NCBI RefSeq assembly: GCF_030247195.1
Contig: NC_080671.1
Span: forward strand, 410,589,335-410,653,334
Length of the DNA stretch: 64,000 bases
Direction of reading: 5' to 3'
DNA from: Topomyia yanbarensis
Taxonomy: Eukaryota > Arthropoda > Insecta > Diptera > Culicidae
Made by a program: the position numbers and the translations under genes. Within the stretch, counting starts at the first letter, position 1, and every line of letters begins with the position of its first letter. The notes beneath the pieces were generated by a model. The model was not told the origin of the DNA. It saw only the letters and a program-made list of their open reading frames with translations, and made no database searches. Below, piece after piece: positions 1 to 11,415 of the stretch.

Positions 1-720
1 ACGAAAACGACACTAACGAAGAAAACAACGCAAACGACGAAAAACGACAAAAACTACAAAAAATCACGAAAACTGACAAAAAATTACAAAAAAACGACAA
101 AAATGACGAAAACAACGCAAACGACGAATAGACAAAACGAAAAGGTGAAAGCGACGAAAATGGCAAAAGGGAAAAAAGACGAAAACGTCAAAAACGACGA
201 AAATGACCAAAACGATGAAAACGGCCAAAACGACGAAAATGACAAAAATCGACGAAAAAGATGAAAATGACAAAAATAATAAAAACGAAGAAAACAACGC
301 CACCGACAAAAATGGCGAAAAGACGAAAAAACGAAAAGGCGAAAACGACGAAAGGAAAAAAAAGACGAAAACGACAAAAATGATGAAAAGGAAAAAGACG
401 AAAACGACAAAAATGACGAAAAATTACAAAACGACAAAAATGACGAAAACGACAAAAACCCACGAAAAACGACGAAAAAGATGAAAATGATGAAAATGAC
501 GAATGGAATAAAACGACGAAAACAACAACAACGAAGAAAACAACGCATGCGTCTAAAATGGCGGAAATACGAAAACGACGAAAAGATGAAAACGACAAAA
601 ATGACGAAAACGGCAAAAAATGTCGAAAACGACAAAAACGACGAAAACAACGCAAACGACAAAAACAACAAAAACGACGAGAAGAGACGCGAAAGGGCGA
701 TAAGACGAACAGACGGAAAC
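1..720. repeat. Purine-rich degenerate simple repeat (GAAAACGAC/AAAAATGAC units)
   Basis: The + strand is built almost entirely from short words such as GAAAACGAC, AAAAATGAC and AACAACG, so it is A/G-rich with C mainly inside CGAC. All long open frames here, including those encoding F/S/L-rich or K/N/D-rich peptides, are by-products of this composition. The unit is about 9-12 bases and too diverged for a fixed period. The array begins before the window and stops near 720. Confidence 0.85.
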
Positions 721-1080
721 ACCGCCGTGTTCTTCGAAGATTCTATTTTTTGTCTAAAATTTCATATCAATGTTATGCAGTTTTTATTATTTTTTAAGAT
801 GAAAAAAGTCACTTTTTGCAAAAACCGTTCGCCAAATTTTTTATACTAATGACTTTTTTTTATTAATTTTATCCTTTCGGTTGAGCTCTTGAACTGGAAT
901 AGTAGTCAAGGGAAACCTCTTTAAAAAATGCATTTTGCGGAAGTTGTTATAACTTCGACAAATATTAATATTTTTTCATGTTCATAAATAGATTCTGCGG
1001 AATAAACATTCTTGTTTCCACAGTAAGGATTGTATCGATCGAGATGACCTCTAGTGATAGTGGGGAGATTTTTTTGAACC
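721..1080. other. Unassigned spacer
   Basis: AT-rich sequence between the simple repeat and a LINE ORF1 relic. I see no open frame with recognisable content, no inverted repeat and no tandem repeat. Confidence 0.5.
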
Positions 1081-1084
1081 GTAT

Positions 1085-1650
1085 TTGCACTGCCGTAGTG
1101 CATTTTCTTGGTTCCAAGTTAGACCCATACCCATACGAGAAGTTGAGCGCAGACTGAAAGATAAAATTTGTATCAAGCAATCTAATGTTATTTATATTCA
1201 GAGCAAGTTATTTCCGTTAACAACATGCGCCACTACGTCGAGAGTGACAATGTTTGGTTCAAGATCCACGTGTATTACGAAGATAACGCAATCGAGGTAC
1301 GACTACATGATCTATCTGTACACACACACTTGATGGCACTAGTCACCAATTCAAGTCACGATGCGGAGAAGTTCTTTCGATTGGCGATCGATGAAAAATG
1401 AAGGAACGTCCTTTCAGACATTAACAACGGTGTTCGAGTGTTTGGAATGCGGCTGAAGCACCCTATATTTTCCTTGGTGACCCTGCGACCTGGCTCTACC
1501 TATACTCAGACCACTCTGCGTACTTATGATAACCAGACTCTCACTTGTCAGTATTGCAAATAATCTGCACACTAAGGGAAAGCTTGCGCTGGATTGGCAA
1601 AGATTAATCACTATAACTATATCACCAAAATGAAGGTCTTGGATCGTCAT
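1085..1650 (+). pseudogene. Decayed LINE ORF1 (gag-like) fragment
   Basis: Read across shifting frames, this segment matches the ORF1 protein seen on the minus strand at 61.0-61.85 kb. Matching blocks are EVERRLKDK followed by VIYIQ, then FKIHVYYEDNAIEVRLHDL (against IKIPVYMDNGNVEVKLHDL), then NGVRVFGMRLKHPI, then TLTCQYCK (against TNMCQFCE of a zinc knuckle). At least one frameshift and several in-frame stops are present, including one inside the knuckle. It is an old, dead fragment of a mosquito-type LINE whose ORF1 encodes an RNA-binding protein. No ORF2 follows. The match was found by comparing the two places in this window. Confidence 0.75.
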
Positions 1651-2280
1651 AAAACATCGTAGAAGACATCATTACTGTACGCTTTACCGTTCTCGAAATT
1701 TTGAAAAAAATTTCGAACGTGTTTGGCGAAAAAAGAACTGTGCAATGCTATATGATCACCAAATATCACATTCAGGTTTAAGAAAATCGGTGCTGTTCAA
1801 CCATTTTCCAGAAAATAGCACGTATTTTTTTGTATAACATATACAATCGAAATGTCATTAAATTAAATTGCGACATATTTTCTTCTTTACTTTTAAATTT
1901 AAAAAAAATCCTCATTCCTATCGTAAATTTTTCATATTGTTCATTTGTGTTATGAAAGAAGTAGAGCTCGGCCCTGATTCAAAGATTAAAGTATCGCATC
2001 TAAATTTATATAAAAATGTCTGAAAAAATGTTAATCGGCAACGACCCAATCGTGCGTAAATGGTTATTGAATTAAAATTATGCATGACTTGATAACACAG
2101 TTGCGCGTTTACTGCGTGAACGAATTGCCACTTCATGCAAACGCAATAATTAAACACAATACTTATTCATTGTGATGGTTCTATTTCAAATCTATCATTA
2201 GAACTCAATCAACCATAATAATGGCCAGAGCAGAAGTTTGGCATGATAAATTTTCGACACGTAAACCGAAATAATGCAAA
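1651..2280. other. Unassigned AT-rich spacer
   Basis: AT-rich DNA with no convincing gene, repeat unit or terminal inverted repeat. Confidence 0.45.
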
Positions 2281-3002
2281 GCTCCAAGACGCCCCTTCAA
2301 CTTTTTTTCCGAGCTATTTCCAGAGTGTCAAATGACACTCACGCGCACACCATATCGATTCCACTGTGAAATCAGTAATTGAACCACACGACCTCATTAA
2401 TTCGCCCCACCAAGTACAAATAGCTGGCACAGAAAAACATTACATCGGTTTGGTTCCATTACGCCCCAACCCCACCCGAGTGTCCAGCGCGTGTCCCATC
2501 AGGAAGCATCTGCCAAGTGGCAAAAAGCGCGACAAAAAGCACATCCGCTAAAGCTTCCGTCAGGCGGAAAGCAAATCAATCAATAATTCAATCAACCCCC
2601 ACATGACAACAGCGCCTGATGGATCTTCCCCCCCATTGGTTGTACTCAGAGGAAAAGATCCACTGGGACCCCATCGAGAGTCCATCACAAAAGTAACGGA
2701 TGCGTTGGCTCTGTGCCTCCCTGTGCCCCGCTCACTCACTTTCTCCTGAATAGAGACCGGTCAAATCGTGGCATGAGCAAGTTGAATGAATATTCCAACC
2801 ACTCGCTACATTGTGCGCCCAGGACCGGTTTTCCGTTGCTGATGGTTTCCCAGTACACGCCGGCTGTGGTAGGACAGTCTATTATCCATCATCGTCTTAC
2901 ATGGGACCGATCCACTCGGCAAGCTCCCGCTGGGTATTGAGTGACGGTTTATTTTTTCTACCAGGAACTTGGCTCTCTGCTTGGTACAGTAAAATGAAAT
3001 GA
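2281..3002. other. Apparently single-copy, GC-richer non-coding segment
   Basis: This stretch has higher GC and no copy elsewhere in the window, unlike most of its surroundings. Open frames are short (75-94 codons), overlap on both strands and show no domain. It may be ordinary unique intergenic or intronic DNA that survived between insertions. Confidence 0.4.
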
Positions 3003-3471
3003 AAAACGCTTTTAATCCACCTAACAGTGTGATGAGACATTTCTTATAACTCTTATCACTCTCTTCGGATATTATATCGTTTGAGAACATTTAGAACTTG
3101 ATGCTTCGCGATGTTTTTGATAACACATACTACATGGGATAGTGGCAGGACTCAGAGAATCGCTCAAATCAGCATAGGACAACATCAGTGCTAGAAATCT
3201 CAAACCAAATCAATGGGAAGGCGAAAAAATGGCCCATAAAATAGACATACAAACGAATTATTGTTAATGCTCTGTTAATAAAATATCTAAATTCCTCAAT
3301 CAATGCATTGTGGTGGGAAAACTGATTTTTCTAAAGGGGTTATGTATATTGTACTGAGCCAAAAAAAAATCGATTTTTTTTTAATCGATTTGAAGTTTAT
3401 ACTTTACTCAAATTTCCAACGCGACTGAGAATTAAGAAATCAACGCTTTTTCTTTAAAAAACCCACCATTC

Positions 3472-5731
3472 CACTATGGGTCACAAGGGCGGTTCTTCGG
3501 TACAAAAATCAATAACTTAAAAACCGTTCGTTTTAGAGAAATTATGTCTGAGAGAATATTTTTGGAAATTAAATTTTCTTACTTTTAAAGCAAAATGTAG
3601 CTAGGGTGGTCCTCTCAAACATTATTTTCGAAAAATTATGTTTAGAACTAAATGGTATAGCAAGGTACTTACTTCAGCAAAGTTGTAGAAAAATGTTTTT
3701 CAAGTAACATTTTCAAATGCATCAAAGTTATAGCATTATAGCATTATCGGTTTTCATGTTATAATTATTTTTCTTCTTTATCTTAGGGTGTCATTTTAGT
3801 GTTTCTGAAAAAGTCAGTTTTTTAACTATAACTTTTTAAATAGTTAGTCTATCTTCATACTCTCTATGAAGCAATTTTAGTACTTTTCATTGCGCATATT
3901 TCTGCTGAAGAATGTGAATCGATATCATTTTTCGTTATCGAATTACGATCATTTTTTTAAATAAAAATGATAGTTTTCAATGACCTCTAACTCAGAAGGT
4001 TGCAAAAACTAGCAGCTAAATTTGTACTCTTTCGAAGGTGCATCAAAAATACTGTAAAATATCTCAAAATCAACTTTTGCTTTTTTGTCATTCAGCGAAA
4101 AATGTTGACATCAACATTATGATTAAATGACATCAGCATACGGCTGTTTTTAAGGGTCTGGTCATTGCCATTTAGAACCTGCTTTACTAGATCAAAAAGT
4201 CGAGTTGTTAAATGATTTTTTGAGCTTGTCAAATATATGTACACAAATATTGAAAACGTTAGGCTCAGACAGATATTTATTTTACTATTCTACGTAACTA
4301 CTTTATTATCATCGTCATCCTCATAATTATTATAATCACAATCATCAACATCATCAGCATCGTCGTCGTTATAGTTATCTGAATCGTGTCTCTTTTCTCA
4401 AAGTGCTAACTCATTTAATATTCGCGTTTACTGTATCGGGATCTTCTAACTGCAAGAACCGGATTAGACGAGTCCATTGTTCTAAAGAAAACATCTTCCA
4501 TGTTCGCGACTCTTGAACAATTTCTACCGTGAGTCAGTCGATCGTTCCGAGCCTCAGCTCCTTGTTCGCTCATGAAACTTGTTGGTAATGGAAGTGTTGA
4601 CATAATATAAAATGTAGCGCATTTTGCCTTAAAAAGCAAATGAATTAAGGATTACCCTTCATTCTGTTCTAAGTAAGCGACGAATTTCTGTGAATGCTGG
4701 TTTGGGAGGAAGTGCAGTTTGAATCTTTTGTAGGAACTGTTAACGGCTTCTCAAAATATTTCGAATTTTTATCGAGCACTTTCGTCTCAATTCGATTACT
4801 GTCTTTCCAAAATTGATCAAACCTTTTACATGTTTTAATTGTTACAGCTTTTGCATTCTGAGTGAACTTATTTTTTTCATTTTGTCCCACATCAAATTAT
4901 CTCATTATTTCCTCAAACACAACTTTTATTTTATTTTTATTTTCACCTTTGGCCACTTTCCAGAGATCGAACAACTTTATTTTATCCATTTTAACAGCAC
5001 TAATAATACAAAGCATTACACGCGTTGATCAAAGCAGTCGTCGGCTACTGCGATTCGATTCATGAATGAGATTGATACCAATTAAACTGTCACGACTCGT
5101 GGTGTTGTTGTTTATATTTGACATCGAAGGGCAAAAATGCTGACTTTGATTTTGAAATATTTTATAGTATTTTTGATGCACTTTCAAAAGAGTACAAATT
5201 TAGCTGCTAGTTTTTGCAACCTTCTGAGTTAGAGGACATTGAAAACTATCATTGTTATTTAAAAAAAAAATGATCGTAACTCGATAACGAAAAATTATAT
5301 CGATTCACATTCTTCAGCAGAAATATGCGCAATGAAAAGTACTAAAATTGCTTCATAGAGAGTATGAAGATAGACTAACTATTTAAAAAGTTATAGTTAA
5401 AAAACTGACTTTTTCAGAAACACCCTAAGTTAAAGAATAAAAATAATTATAACATAAAAACCGATAGTGCTATAACTTTAATTCATTTGAAAATGTTAAC
5501 TGAAAAACATTTTTCTACAACTTTGCTGAAGTAAGTACCTTGCTATACCATTTTGTTCGAAAAATAATTTTTCGAAAAGAATGTTTGAGAGGACCACCCT
5601 AGCTACATTTTACTTTAAAAGAAAGCGAATTTAATCCCCAAAAATATTCTCTCAGACATAATTTCTCTAAAATGAACGGTTTGGGAGTTATTGATTTTTG
5701 TCCCGAAAAATCGCCCTTGTGACTCATAGTG
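3472..5731. mobile_element. Foldback DNA element with ~600-bp inverted arms and 5-bp TSD (Transib-like ends)
   Basis: The left end reads CACTATGGGTCACAAGGGCG and the right end reads CGCCCTTGTGACTCATAGTG, so the termini are inverted copies. The arms run about 3472-4085 and 5130-5731 and stay recognisable throughout. CATTC lies directly outside each end (3467-3471 and 5732-5736). In the paralogous repeat at about 18.19 kb, CATTC occurs once at the matching place, which is the empty site. The inner kilobase has no transposase-like frame, so the element is non-autonomous. CACTATG fits the CACWATG terminus and 5-bp duplication described for Transib elements; the CACTA/Chapaev groups also begin CACTA but usually make 2-4 bp duplications. 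Family assignment is inference. Confidence 0.85.
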
Positions 5732-7989
5732 CATTCAAAGAAAATCAACAGTGCATATTTCCAGACTTGGTTTTATTTCCAATTTAGAACTATTGTGTTT
5801 TTTACATCCTAGATTGCATGATTCAGTGATCGAAACCCAAAACTTCATGAAGTATTTGAAATTATTAAATTAAAATTTGTGTTTGCTATTGAAATTGACA
5901 AAATGATAGTATATATAGTATATAGTCCCTTTGGCGATTGTTTACTTTTTCGGTCCCACCTATCAGCATTGAAGTATCGCCCTTACGTTTTTTTACAATA
6001 CCAATTTTACAATTGGTGGAGGTTTGGTGAAAATCGATCTTAATGTCTAAACGGCATACTTCCGAAACCGTAATTTTTGAAGTTTTAAAATTATGCAGAA
6101 TTAATTTTCCAGAAAATAGTAACAGAGCAAATAAGTACCAAAGTCCAAAAAAATCAATTTTTGTCAAACGTTATTTTTTCGAGTTTACATCAAATCTCAA
6201 TGTTTCATGCATTATAATGTCATTTGGCATCAAAAATACAAATTTGATTTTGAAAATTTTTCATTTCAGTTTATATGGGAATTTGTTGTGTGATTGCACT
6301 CTTCAACTCGTAACTCCGGAACCGGAAGTCCAATCAATAAAAAATTCAATAGCAGCCGATGGGAATATTGTACCTTTCATTTGAGACTAACTTTGTGCAA
6401 ATCGATCCAGCCATCTCTGATTAACAGAGGTCACATTTTTTCCACATACACACATACACACACATACATACAGACATACATACACACAGACATTTTCCGA
6501 TCTCGACGAACTGATTCGATTAGCATATGACACTCGGTCCTCCCGGTCGGGATTAGATCGACGAATTTTAGAGTGAATGAGAAAGGCAAAAACATTTTAA
6601 GCAATTGTTGAAATTTATGCATTTTTTGTTGAGCAGTTCTATGTTTCATAGAATTAAATCAATTTTAACTTCGCTTCCTATTAAATAAAGACCCTTATTA
6701 CAGTACATTTCTACAAAAACGAGCTCAATTTGAAAATAAATCTGAGGATTATGATTGATTACAGAACTCTGGAATTTTCTATTGGAATGTTTTCAGGCAG
6801 GAATTTGATATTTATGCTATTAGACAACTGTGAAATCAAGACCAATAGATCAGTAACATATCAGGACCCCCTTCCGACAATTTATCAAAATTCCTCATGA
6901 TGTTTACAACAACAGGTTATCAATCTACGGATCAGATAATTGTTATTGTAATATTGAATTAAATCAGTCAGCATCAATAAATTTTCAACTTCAATCCAAT
7001 ATTTGTTTTGGTGTGGTGGGGGGGGGGGGGGGGGGTTGTATGGTGTTAAACCCCAAAACCTTCTCTTGGCTTCGCCGTTGCTTGGAGTTATTTATTTCGC
7101 TTCTCATTTTCCGATATGTTTCAGATCGATCCGATGGTTATAAGTTAGCAAAATTGCAGTCAGAAAGTTCGCACAAATGAACATTTTTGTACTGATAAGT
7201 TATCAAGTTCCTTCCAGATAACTTGGAAGTGTTCGGTGATTATTTCTAGCGGTTGTAGATAGTAAAATGAAATACAAAATTCGTTTTATCGAAATAATGT
7301 TTGGTTTATTTCAATGGATTATTACTATATTGAACAATAAATAAGCGACAAAGAGTAATCAACAAACAACAAGCCATAACTTTTAAAGTATTCAAAATAG
7401 ATATTTGAAGTCTTCAGTAAAGTTATTCGCAAAAGTAAGAGCTACAAATTTGCTGAAGGCATCATTTCGATATAATCACTTCCAAAAAAATTTGTGGAAA
7501 TATCTCACTCATAGGGGGATTAATCAGCAAAAGCACAATACCAAAAGAAAGGGCATATTGCCTCCATTAAATTCTCCGAAGATACTATTGACCTAAAATA
7601 AGCCGTTTTGGCGTTAATAATAGATTACATGTTTTTGGTCATATTTCTGCCTATGGGAAATGATAAAAATCTTTAGTCCGCATTTAATGTTAAATATCTC
7701 TTTTGACAATAGTACGATTTCAACAATCTATAGCTTGTTCGAAAGGTATTCGTTAAAGCTGTCTAAAAACATATAAATTGTTAATCTACATTGTCAATTT
7801 CGGCAGATAATTTAAAAAAAACTGCAAAAAACGCCATTTTTGAGCATTAAAACATTCATATCTTGGAAACTAAACATCAGAATCAAAAACAAATTAATAG
7901 CGTTCATACTGTTTTTTAGTTCTTTCATTTAAAATCGGTTTGGATAAGATCGGTTCAGCCATTGCTGAGAAACACGAATGAGAATTTGT

Positions 7990-8150
7990 CCGTTACATAC
8001 ACACACACACAGACACACACACACACACAGACATTGTCCCAAATCGTCGAGCTGAGTCGATTGGTATATAAGACTCGGCCCTCCGGGCCTCGGAAAAAAT
8101 CTTGAAAGTTTGAGCGGATTCTATACATTTCTTTTATAAGAAATGTAAAA
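7990..8150. repeat. Conserved end module: (CA)n, GGCCCTCCGGGCC, hairpin
   Basis: A CA tract is followed by TCGTCGAGCTGAGTCGATTG, then the GC-rich word, then a T-tract and the inverted pair ACATTTCT and AGAAATGT. The same arrangement occurs at 22390-22548 and, in opposite orientation and more diverged, at 25436-25592. A variant with CGATCTCGACGAACTGA occurs at 6436-6570 and 20870-20990. Confidence 0.75.
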
Positions 8151-9559
8151 AGCTTGAATATCCATTTTATGGATTTTCCACTTCGTCCGTCTTCAGCCAA
8201 CTCATTGTTGAATCGAGGGTGATACATTAACTTGGTACGCACTTACCTATACGACTAACGCGGTAAACATCTGAACAGATGTTGTTGAAAACTGTCTAAA
8301 ATAGATATATCTGTATTAGTTGTGTTCCAATTTCACGCTTGTTGATGTCAATTACGGGGAAACATTTGAAACTGTCGTAGCTCCACAAATCATAGCACCA
8401 AGGCTCCAAGCTCGAAACAACGTTCCAGCTGGACAAAGTCAAACTTCAATTTACCGCCCCCCTCCTCTCACACATACACACAGACACTTGAAGCGAAACC
8501 ACCACCCATTAGAAGCTGATGGTAATTGAGTCTTTGGAGTGTGTTGCTTCTCCATGTTTTTTTTCGTTTCTTTCTCCTGCACCACGCCCACAACCAACTG
8601 CACTGACAACGGCTTGGACGAGATATGTAGGACCAGTTTTTTTCCCCCATCGTCGTTGTTCGTCCTTGAGGCGAGTCCAGCATAGCATGTCAAGCTTGAC
8701 GTTGGTCAGTGTCACTGGCGATGTGGCGATCGTATGTGAAGCACGTGGAAGATACCTCCGCGTCACATTTTCAACCCCCTGGGACTGAGCGTTGAGGGTA
8801 TTCCTGACAGCGTGTTGAGTTTTGCTACATTTTGAATATTTTGTTCGTTTCGGTAAGAGCTAGCGAAACGAGTAAATGTTATTATTGCGTGCATGCCAGT
8901 GTGACTACAAGAAGTTTGGTCGAAATTATATCATTTTTCATCTACAAGCGTTTAGAATGTACGCTTAGAATATGAAAAGGTAATACAATACACAATAATC
9001 AACTTGTAGCGAAACAATCACAAAATTCTCAAAATTTTGGTGTTTTTTGAATCAGCGAAAAATCAATCAATAGCAATCATGAAAAAATTCAACCCAAGTG
9101 TACTAATTCCTAAATCTTACTGTTGCTTATACAGACTTTCGTTGTTATCCCGACTATCACAGATTAAATAAAAGGAACAACTCATTGCCCCGTGTTACCG
9201 AGAGTGGAGCAAGTAAGGTGATTTTGACGCATAACCAAATACATCACGTGGTTTCCACATGCACCCTAAAACGATACCACATTTAAATCGTACGTAAACA
9301 GAAACAAACAAAATAGGCCAAAATTCGAAATGTATTCCAATCCATGTTCTCTAGACAGAATTTGTTCAAAATTGTTTTCTTGCACATAGTTGGGTGTTAC
9401 TAAATTAAATGTCTCGATATATCAAGTCTGATCAGATTGATTCAATTGGTGCAAATTTGTCGGTCATTGGATTTGGTGAAGAAGTTTAAAGTATGCTGGG
9501 ACAGAAACAACGGAATCTGAAGATAATGTCAGATCATTTTCGATCTGACATGTTTAACC
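8151..9559. other. Mostly unassigned sequence between two large repeats
   Basis: 8151-8850 is GC-richer and appears single-copy, with short overlapping frames on both strands and no domain. 8850-9559 is AT-rich. I see no inverted repeat ends, LTRs or splice-supported coding exons. Confidence 0.4.
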
Positions 9560-10046
9560 TTTACAGTACCATGTTAAAATTTTTCTGAAAATTTTGTTTA
9601 AATTTTGCTCTCATTTCGTCAATGTTTGACCGAATTGGATGGAACCGGCTTTAAAAGAACTGGAATTTACTCCAGTTTCTATGTACCAAGTAGCGTTGAA
9701 ATCCGTATACCGGTTCCGAAGTTAATCTGAATTCTCGTGGGGTATATCCGGCATCCCAGTGGGGTGACGGACGAGTTTTGAAGAAACATCCCATAAATTT
9801 AAGTAATTGTGTTTTGAAATGTGCTACATATTACTACTTCCCATTGATCCTTCACAATAGACATAAATTGGACCAATCTTGGCCACCGGAGAACTGTTCC
9901 GAGATAACCTAAGAAAATGTATATATTTTTCTATCATTCCAGCAATTTGGGTTCATAGCTTTATACGAAATGCGAAGTTCTTCCAATCATACGGTTCTAC
10001 AGCTCCCTCAAGCTATGGCCATTCCGGCACAGGTTCCGGACGGATG

Positions 10047-10850
10047 GACATTTGACGCCATTTTGAAAACCAAGATGGCGGCTTCCGGTTACCACAAAAC
10101 AGTGAAAACCACCATCAATATGGGTGTTATTTGAAAGAGGATGGCCGGAAATCGATAACTGACGCCATTTTGAAAACCAAGATGGCGATTTCCGGTTATC
10201 ACAGTGAAAAGTATCCTCAATACGGGTGTCATTCGAAAGGGAGTGGTCAATAGAAGACAGAAATTGATTTTTAACGCCATTTTCAAAACCAAGATGCCAG
10301 CTTCCGGTTATCACAAAGCAATGCAAACCACCATCAATAATGGTGTCATTGTAATGCGCTGGTGGTCAGCAAAATCCGGAAATTGGTTTTTTGACGCCAA
10401 TTCGAAAACCAAAATGGCGGGTTCCTGTTCCAAAAAAAAACAGTGAAAACCGTCTTCAATATGGGTGTCATTAGAAAGGAGATGGTCAGCAGGAGACGGA
10501 ATTTGATGATTGACGCCATTTTGAAAACCAAGATGGCGGCTTCCGGTTTCCAAAAAACAGTGAAAACTACCATCAATATAGGTGTTATTTGAAATGGATT
10601 GGTGAGAAGAAGTCCGAAATTGATTATTTATGCAGTTTAGAAAACCAAGTTACCGGTTTCCTGTTACTGCAAAACAGCGAAAACTATCATTAATATGAGT
10701 ATCATGAAAGGGGTAGTCATAAAGTGATTTTTGACGCCATTTTCGAAAACCAATATGGTGGCCTATATTGATGGTAGGTTACTACAAAACAGTGAAAATC
10801 ATACTAAGTATGGGTGTCATTTGAAAGGGGGTGGTCAGTAGATGTAGTGT
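10047..10850 (+). repeat. Tandem array, ~107-120 bp units with ATGGCGGC core (left arm)
   Basis: About seven units recur at roughly 10054, 10161, 10273, 10393, 10512, 10625 (decayed) and 10733. Each carries GCCATTTTG, five bases, then CAAGATGGC, followed by an ACCATCAATATGGGTGT block and a GAAAGGGGATGGTCAG block. The open frames across the array have no known domain. Confidence 0.85.
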
Positions 10851-11415
10851 TGGTGGTGGTACTACCACCTTTGTAACAGGACTGTCCATAGCACTGAGCA
10901 ATCTTTACACGACAAGAATGACGTGTTCAAGCATTACTCTCTGACCATACTCAGCATGCTACTGTATGAAGGGCCAAAAAGGAATTGCGTGGTCGGAAAC
11001 TGACTTCGCTCACATGTACTACGGAAGATTTTGCTTCCAATAACAAGACCATATAAGCCGATCACAATGCAAGCCATTGTTATACAAAGTAGAGAAAATC
11101 CTGCGCAATGTTCACGAAATGTTTGCAACAAGAATCTGGCTACTCCACTTTTCCTGTCCAAATCGTTTCAATAAGATGGCTTGATGGTCCCTCTCAATTC
11201 CCATGTATTCTATGTATGGGTCATTCCGCGCGCAGTGATCAGGGCACGTGTAATCGACCTTTACGGATTTGAACCAAATTAGGAGGAATTGTTCATCTAA
11301 GACCAATATATAAAAACCCAAATTTTGGTGTCAATTGAATCACCCCTCTGGCCATGGGAGCAGCAACCGCCCCCCCCCCCCCCGCTTTGACAAATTGTCA
11401 AAACCTTTGATTTCC

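Larger units (their letters stand above)
3003..8150. repeat. Dispersed repeat, copy 1 (split by a foldback insertion)
   Basis: The blocks 3003-3471 and 5732-8150 align in the same order and orientation with 17716-22550. The left edge in both is AAACGCTTTTAATCCACC and the right edge in both is a short hairpin around ACATTTCT/AGAAATGT. Both copies share a (CA)n tract, a G-run (7017-7036 here), and a GC-rich motif GGCCCTCCGGGCC shortly before the right end. Copy 2 has extra DNA of about 1.2 kb and 0.8 kb. No protein is recognisable, so the repeat is either non-autonomous or composite. The insertion at 3472-5731 lies inside this copy only. Confidence 0.75.

Noticed and set aside
84..722. 212-codon minus-strand open frame rich in F, S and L
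   Set aside because: It is a translation of the purine-rich simple repeat; several frames on both strands are equally open there.
6431..6530. Histidine/threonine-rich frames over CA and CATA repeats
   Set aside because: They are translations of microsatellite sequence inside the dispersed repeat.
10047..10850. Tandem array as a CRISPR array or protein-coding repeat gene
   Set aside because: Units are ~115 bp with diverged interiors in eukaryotic DNA, and the frames change between units.
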